Assembly: GCA_016704465.1 (NCBI GenBank)
Contig: JADJAD010000007.1
Span: 486,527-550,526, forward strand
Origin: Gemmatimonadota bacterium
GTDB lineage: Bacteria > Gemmatimonadota > Gemmatimonadetes > Gemmatimonadales > Gemmatimonadaceae
DNA length: 64,000 nucleotides
Reading direction: 5' to 3'
A program made the position numbers and the translations under genes. Below, piece by piece: positions 60,474-64,000 of this stretch. The notes beneath the pieces are model-generated. The model was not told where the DNA came from. It ran no database searches and saw only the letters and a program-made list of their open reading frames with translations. Position 1 is the first letter of the stretch, and each line of letters starts with the position of its first letter.

Positions 60474-62738
60474 ATGACAGCTGACGGTAGCCTGCCATGG
60501 CTTGACGCCCTGTTCGAGGCGTCGCCGGTCGGCTTGGCCATTTTGGACGCATCGCTGCGCTTCGTGCGGATCAACCCGACCCTTGCCGAACTGAATGGCG
60601 TGTCGGTGGCAGAACACATCGGGCGCACCTTGCGTGAGATCCTGCCGGAGCTGGCGCCGGTGACGGAGCCGGTGGTGCGACATGTGCTGGAGCGCGGTGA
60701 AGCCGTGCGCGACATCCCGCTGTCGGGCACGACGCCCCGGCAGCTTGGTGTGCTGCGACACTGGCGTGCGAGTTACATCCCGCTGGAGCTTGGGGGTGCG
60801 CGCTGCGTCGCGACGTATGTCGAGGATATCACGGACCAGGTGACGGCGGAGCAGGCGCTGCAGGCCAGCGAACTTCGGTTCCGGACCATCTGCGAGGCGG
60901 CGCCGTTAGGCATCTTCCTGACCGAGGGGGCGTCGCAGGTCGTCTATGCCAACCCGGCTGCGCAGCGCATGGTTGGGCGACCGGAGAGCGAGCTGCTCCG
61001 AGAAGGCTGGGGGGCCGCCGTGCATCCGGACGATGTGGCCTCGGTGACCGCGATCGTGAGAGCGGCGGACCAGTCACGACGGGGCGACTTACAAGTCGAC
61101 GCGCGTTTCGTGCGCCCGGATGGCACGGTCGTGTGGACCGAGACGGTGGCGCGGGAAGTGTACGACGGCAGCCGACACCTTGGGCGCGTGGCGGTCATGA
61201 GCGACGTGACCGAACGCCGGAAGATCGAGGCGGCGTTGCACGAGAGCGAGGCGCTGTTCCGCGAACTTTCGGAGAACGTGGACGCGGTGTTCTACCTCTC
61301 GCGTCCCGACGTGAGCCGCATCGACTATGTGAGTCGCGGCTTCACGACGGTGTGGGGTCGGTCGCGGGAGGAGCTCCAGTCGAATCCTGACCTGTGGCTG
61401 ACCACGATCCATCCGGACGATCGGGCGCGTGTGACGGCCGCGTTCGGCCGCGATCGGGCCGGGTTCAAGGCCGAGTATCGCGTGGTGCGTCCCGACGGCA
61501 GCGTGCGGTGGGTGTCGGACCGGAGCTTTCCGGTGCGCGATGCGGAGGGGAAGATCGTGCGCATTGCCGGTGTCGCGACCGACGAGACGGAGCGGCGCAC
61601 GCTGGAGGCGCAGCTGCTGCAGGCGCAACGGCTGGAGAGCATTGGCCGGTTGGCGGGGGGAGTGGCGCACGACTTCAACAACCTGCTGACGGTCGTCATG
61701 AGTCACGCCGCGTTCGCGCGGCAGGACCCGAAGGGCGCGGAGGAGGACCTGATCTCGATCGAGCGCGCCGGACGTCGGGCCGCCGAGCTGACGTCGCAGC
61801 TGCTGGCGTTTGCTCGGCGGCAGGTGATCGAACCGCGCGTCGTAGCGCTCAACGCGCTGACTGGTCAGGTCGACCGGATGCTGCAGCGCCTGCTTGGTGA
61901 GCAGGTCGCCCTGGAGACGCAGCTGCAACCCGACCTGTGGACGGTGCGAGTCGACCCGGCGCAGATGGAGCAGGTGCTGGTCAACCTGGCGGTGAATGCG
62001 CGCGACGCCATGCCGAACGGCGGGACGCTGACGATCGAGACAGCGAACGTGGAGCTGGGCGGGGGTTACGCGCTCACGCATGCCGACGTGGTGCCGGGCG
62101 AGTATGTGATGGTGGCGGTGAGCGACAGCGGCGAGGGGATCGATCCGGCGCTGCTGCCGATGATCTTCGAGCCGTTCTTCACGACCAAGCCGAGCGGGGT
62201 GGGGACCGGGCTCGGGTTGGCGACCTGCTATGGCATCGTGAAGCAGGCCGGGGGGCACATCTGGGCGTATTCGGAGCCGGGTAGCGGGTCGACGTTCAAG
62301 CTCTACCTGCCGCGTGCCGAGGGTGAGGTGGCCGACACGGCACATGCGGCGCCCGATCCGGCGGTGCGGGGCGACGAGACCATCCTAGTGGTGGAGGACG
62401 ACGCCGACGTGCGGGCGATCGCGGTGCGGGCGCTCAGGGTGCAAGGGTTTCGGGTCCTGGAGGCGACGGACGGCGTGGACGCGCTGGAGGTGGCGCGGGC
62501 GTATGCCGGGACGATCCACCTGCTGCTGACCGATGTGGTGATGCCGCGGATGGGGGGGAAGGAGCTGGCGGCGGTGCTGGTGGTGGAGCGTCCGGCGATG
62601 CGGGTGCTGTTTGCGTCGGGGTACACGCGGAACGCGATCGTGCACCAGGGGGTGCTGGAGCAGGGGCGGCACTTTTTGCAGAAGCCGTACGTGCCGGCGA
62701 CGTTGGCGCGGCGGGTGCGGGAGGTGCTGGATGGGTGA
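60474..62738 (+). CDS. PAS-domain hybrid histidine kinase
   Basis: 754 residues, no membrane segment. Three PAS domains (about 10-130, 130-250, 255-385) are followed by a dimerisation helix with the phospho-accepting histidine in GGVAHDFNNLL (His399), a HATPase domain (VNARDAMPNGG, DSGEGI, GTGLGLATCYGI) and a C-terminal receiver (TILVVEDD, Asp687 in LLLTDVVMP, QKPY). It senses an intracellular signal through PAS and can relay phosphate internally. No HPt or output regulator is adjacent. Start ATG 60474 is 178 bp from the divergent M16 gene. Confidence 0.93.
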   Translation: MTADGSLPWLDALFEASPVGLAILDASLRFVRINPTLAELNGVSVAEHIGRTLREILPELAPVTEPVVRHVLERGEAVRDIPLSGTTPRQLGVLRHWRASYIPLELGGARCVATYVEDITDQVTAEQALQASELRFRTICEAAPLGIFLTEGASQVVYANPAAQRMVGRPESELLREGWGAAVHPDDVASVTAIVRAADQSRRGDLQVDARFVRPDGTVVWTETVAREVYDGSRHLGRVAVMSDVTERRKIEAALHESEALFRELSENVDAVFYLSRPDVSRIDYVSRGFTTVWGRSREELQSNPDLWLTTIHPDDRARVTAAFGRDRAGFKAEYRVVRPDGSVRWVSDRSFPVRDAEGKIVRIAGVATDETERRTLEAQLLQAQRLESIGRLAGGVAHDFNNLLTVVMSHAAFARQDPKGAEEDLISIERAGRRAAELTSQLLAFARRQVIEPRVVALNALTGQVDRMLQRLLGEQVALETQLQPDLWTVRVDPAQMEQVLVNLAVNARDAMPNGGTLTIETANVELGGGYALTHADVVPGEYVMVAVSDSGEGIDPALLPMIFEPFFTTKPSGVGTGLGLATCYGIVKQAGGHIWAYSEPGSGSTFKLYLPRAEGEVADTAHAAPDPAVRGDETILVVEDDADVRAIAVRALRVQGFRVLEATDGVDALEVARAYAGTIHLLLTDVVMPRMGGKELAAVLVVERPAMRVLFASGYTRNAIVHQGVLEQGRHFLQKPYVPATLARRVREVLDG

Positions 62739-62832
62739 GGGGGGGAGGTACGAGTTGCGGGGGAGATTCCCCTGTGCGGGGGAGGCGACTAGATTTGCTC
62801 GACTTGGGGGGAGCGGGGTGGGGTGGAGGTAC

Positions 62833-62905
<73 letters not shown>

Positions 62906-62944
62906 TTTTTCGGGGAACATGTTTCGAGATAACGAGTTAACAAA

Positions 62945-62975
62945 ACGAGCCGCCGGCGATACGCTGGCGGCTCGT
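62945..62975 (-). terminator. terminator of the TonB-dependent receptor gene
   Basis: ACGAGCCGCC with its complement, extended by inner G-T, G-C and C-G pairs around a GATAC loop. On the minus strand it is followed by TTTTGTTAAC, 5 bp after the receptor stop. It also lies 40 bp after tRNA-Phe and may serve both directions. Confidence 0.8.
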
Positions 62976-62979
62976 TTCG

Positions 62980-64000
62980 TTAAAAGCCCAGCCGCACGCC
63001 GGCGTTGGCGGTGCGCCCCTCAAGCAGACTCCACACGTCGGTCGTCCACCGGCCACCTTGACCTCGCGTCGGTAGCACCAGCGGATCCAGCCGCGTCTGT
63101 CGCACCCCGCCCAAGTTCTCGAAATTGACGAACACCCGCGCGACGCCGGCTCGTGTCGTGATTGCACGCTCTGCCAGGAGGCCCACGACAACGTACGGTC
63201 GACTTTCTGTGCGGAACGGATTGTCAACGAGCGCCTGTCGGCCGGTGTAGTAGAGCTCGAGGCCGATACGACTCCGTCCCTCCTGCTCTACGCTGGCCAC
63301 AACGCCCACCGCGTGACGGGGGGTGAGCGCCACCTCGCGCCGTGCGCAGGTTGCAGACGTAGGCTCGTTCGCATCGCACTCGGTCGAGCGCAGGTACGTG
63401 TACGATCCGGTGATGCGTAACGCGGGCGGTTCATCGTCGCCGCTGTGCTCACCGAGTTCGTGCACGAGCCGCGCGAGGAACTCGCCACCCCACGTCCGAG
63501 TGCTTGCCAGGGCATTCGACAGTACGATGCGTCGCGCGCCGGACGTGGTAGTGCCGACGCCATCGGCCACCTGCAACGGGTGGGCAACGCGCGATCCGAA
63601 GGCGGTCGCGTTGAGTTCCAGTTGACCGAAGGCTGTCTCGAGCGGGCCGCCCACATCGAGCGATGCGCTCCGCGCGCGCTCGGCGACGAGTCCAACCAAC
63701 GGCGTCAGCGGCGAGAGACCAGTGGCCTCGGTCTCCTCCGTGAACGGGGTTGGCGCGAACGCGCCCGTGCCCCCTGACAGTCGCGTCGTCCATCCCGCGA
63801 ACCGACCGTCGGCGGGCCGGCGCAACAGCAGCGAGACCCGTGGGTTGACGAAGGTGCCGAATGCGCTGTGTGCATCGAGCCGCGCACTTCCGGACACGGA
63901 CAGCCAACTGGTGGGGTCAACATCCGTCTGCACGAAGGCGGCGGGTACGGTGAAGGTGTAGTCGAATCCCGGCACGTCCGCGTTGCGGTAGGCGTCCTGC
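62980..64000 (-). CDS. TonB-dependent receptor, C-terminal part
   Basis: At least 340 residues, open to the right edge of the window, so the N terminus is missing. The sequence is alternating amphipathic strands ending in TANAGVRLGF, a terminal phenylalanine as needed for BAM-dependent barrel insertion. FVNFENLGGVRQTRLDPLV near the end is a typical late-strand TonB-receptor pattern. No substrate can be given; the plug and TonB box are off-window. Confidence 0.85.
   Translation of the reverse strand, partial: QDAYRNADVPGFDYTFTVPAAFVQTDVDPTSWLSVSGSARLDAHSAFGTFVNPRVSLLLRRPADGRFAGWTTRLSGGTGAFAPTPFTEETEATGLSPLTPLVGLVAERARSASLDVGGPLETAFGQLELNATAFGSRVAHPLQVADGVGTTTSGARRIVLSNALASTRTWGGEFLARLVHELGEHSGDDEPPALRITGSYTYLRSTECDANEPTSATCARREVALTPRHAVGVVASVEQEGRSRIGLELYYTGRQALVDNPFRTESRPYVVVGLLAERAITTRAGVARVFVNFENLGGVRQTRLDPLVLPTRGQGGRWTTDVWSLLEGRTANAGVRLGF

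Overview
The window is GC-rich chromosomal DNA around the replication origin of a Gram-negative bacterium. A GWxTD-domain protein, a TonB-dependent receptor, many lipoproteins, paired M16 peptidases, a bactofilin and the general gene content suggest a member of the Gemmatimonadota. That placement is an inference from family content, not a measurement. I see no phage, IS element, CRISPR array or recognisable defence island.

Layout. 0-6.3 kb: the 3' end of mnmG, a GT-C type membrane glycosyltransferase, a SIMPL-domain protein, two parS sites, parA, parB and a bactofilin. 6.5-15.2 kb: a BmpA-type nucleoside/purine ABC importer (binding lipoprotein, double ATPase, two permeases) interleaved with a Nif3-like protein, an MFS transporter and two uncharacterised ORFs, ending in a YkuE-like metallophosphoesterase. 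15.3-26 kb: a lipoprotein, a PlsC-like acyltransferase, a small conserved-looking ORF, a type IV pilin, polA, a GWxTD lipoprotein, a Ser/Thr kinase, pyrE and an AraC-type regulator with a pseudo-receiver. 26-34.2 kb is the AT-richer origin core: rnpB (RNase P RNA), a lipoprotein, dnaN, an AT-rich gap, dnaA, then divergently rpmH-rnpA-yidD-yidC-mnmE. 34.2-45.8 kb: a Zn metalloprotease, upp, a beta-CASP nuclease, a TetR regulator, YdcF, a pair of M16 peptidases, a Nudix hydrolase, an ECF sigma with its anti-sigma, and holA. 45.8-64 kb: a frameshifted TPR/SPOR protein, mutS, a TonB-C lipoprotein, a cystathionine beta-synthase-like enzyme with CBS domains, a frameshifted ddl, a cysteine-poor QueE-like protein, rhomboid, queF, an M28 peptidase, a membrane/cytochrome c'-like fusion, a frameshifted double M16 peptidase, a hybrid histidine kinase, tRNA-Phe and the end of a TonB-dependent receptor.

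The common bacterial order rpmH-rnpA-yidD-yidC-mnmE-mnmG-parA-parB is split here: the rpmH..mnmE half lies right of dnaA, while mnmG and parAB lie 25-30 kb to its left. The + strand looks C-rich on the left and G-rich on the right, as expected for an origin near 28-30 kb.

The most unusual signals are not protein families. (1) Short tandem arrays of 7-13 bp units, nearly all of exactly four copies, sit a few bases after stop codons at seven loci. (2) The octamer CGTTAGGC looks over-represented and carries much of the otherwise rare TTA leucine codon. (3) Three genes between 46 and 59 kb carry four single-base homopolymer frameshifts whose correction restores exact reading frames. (4) rnpA has no ATG, GTG or TTG start. 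(5) An intrinsic terminator for the dnaN strand lies inside a convergent reading frame, and another well-formed minus-strand terminator has no gene to terminate.
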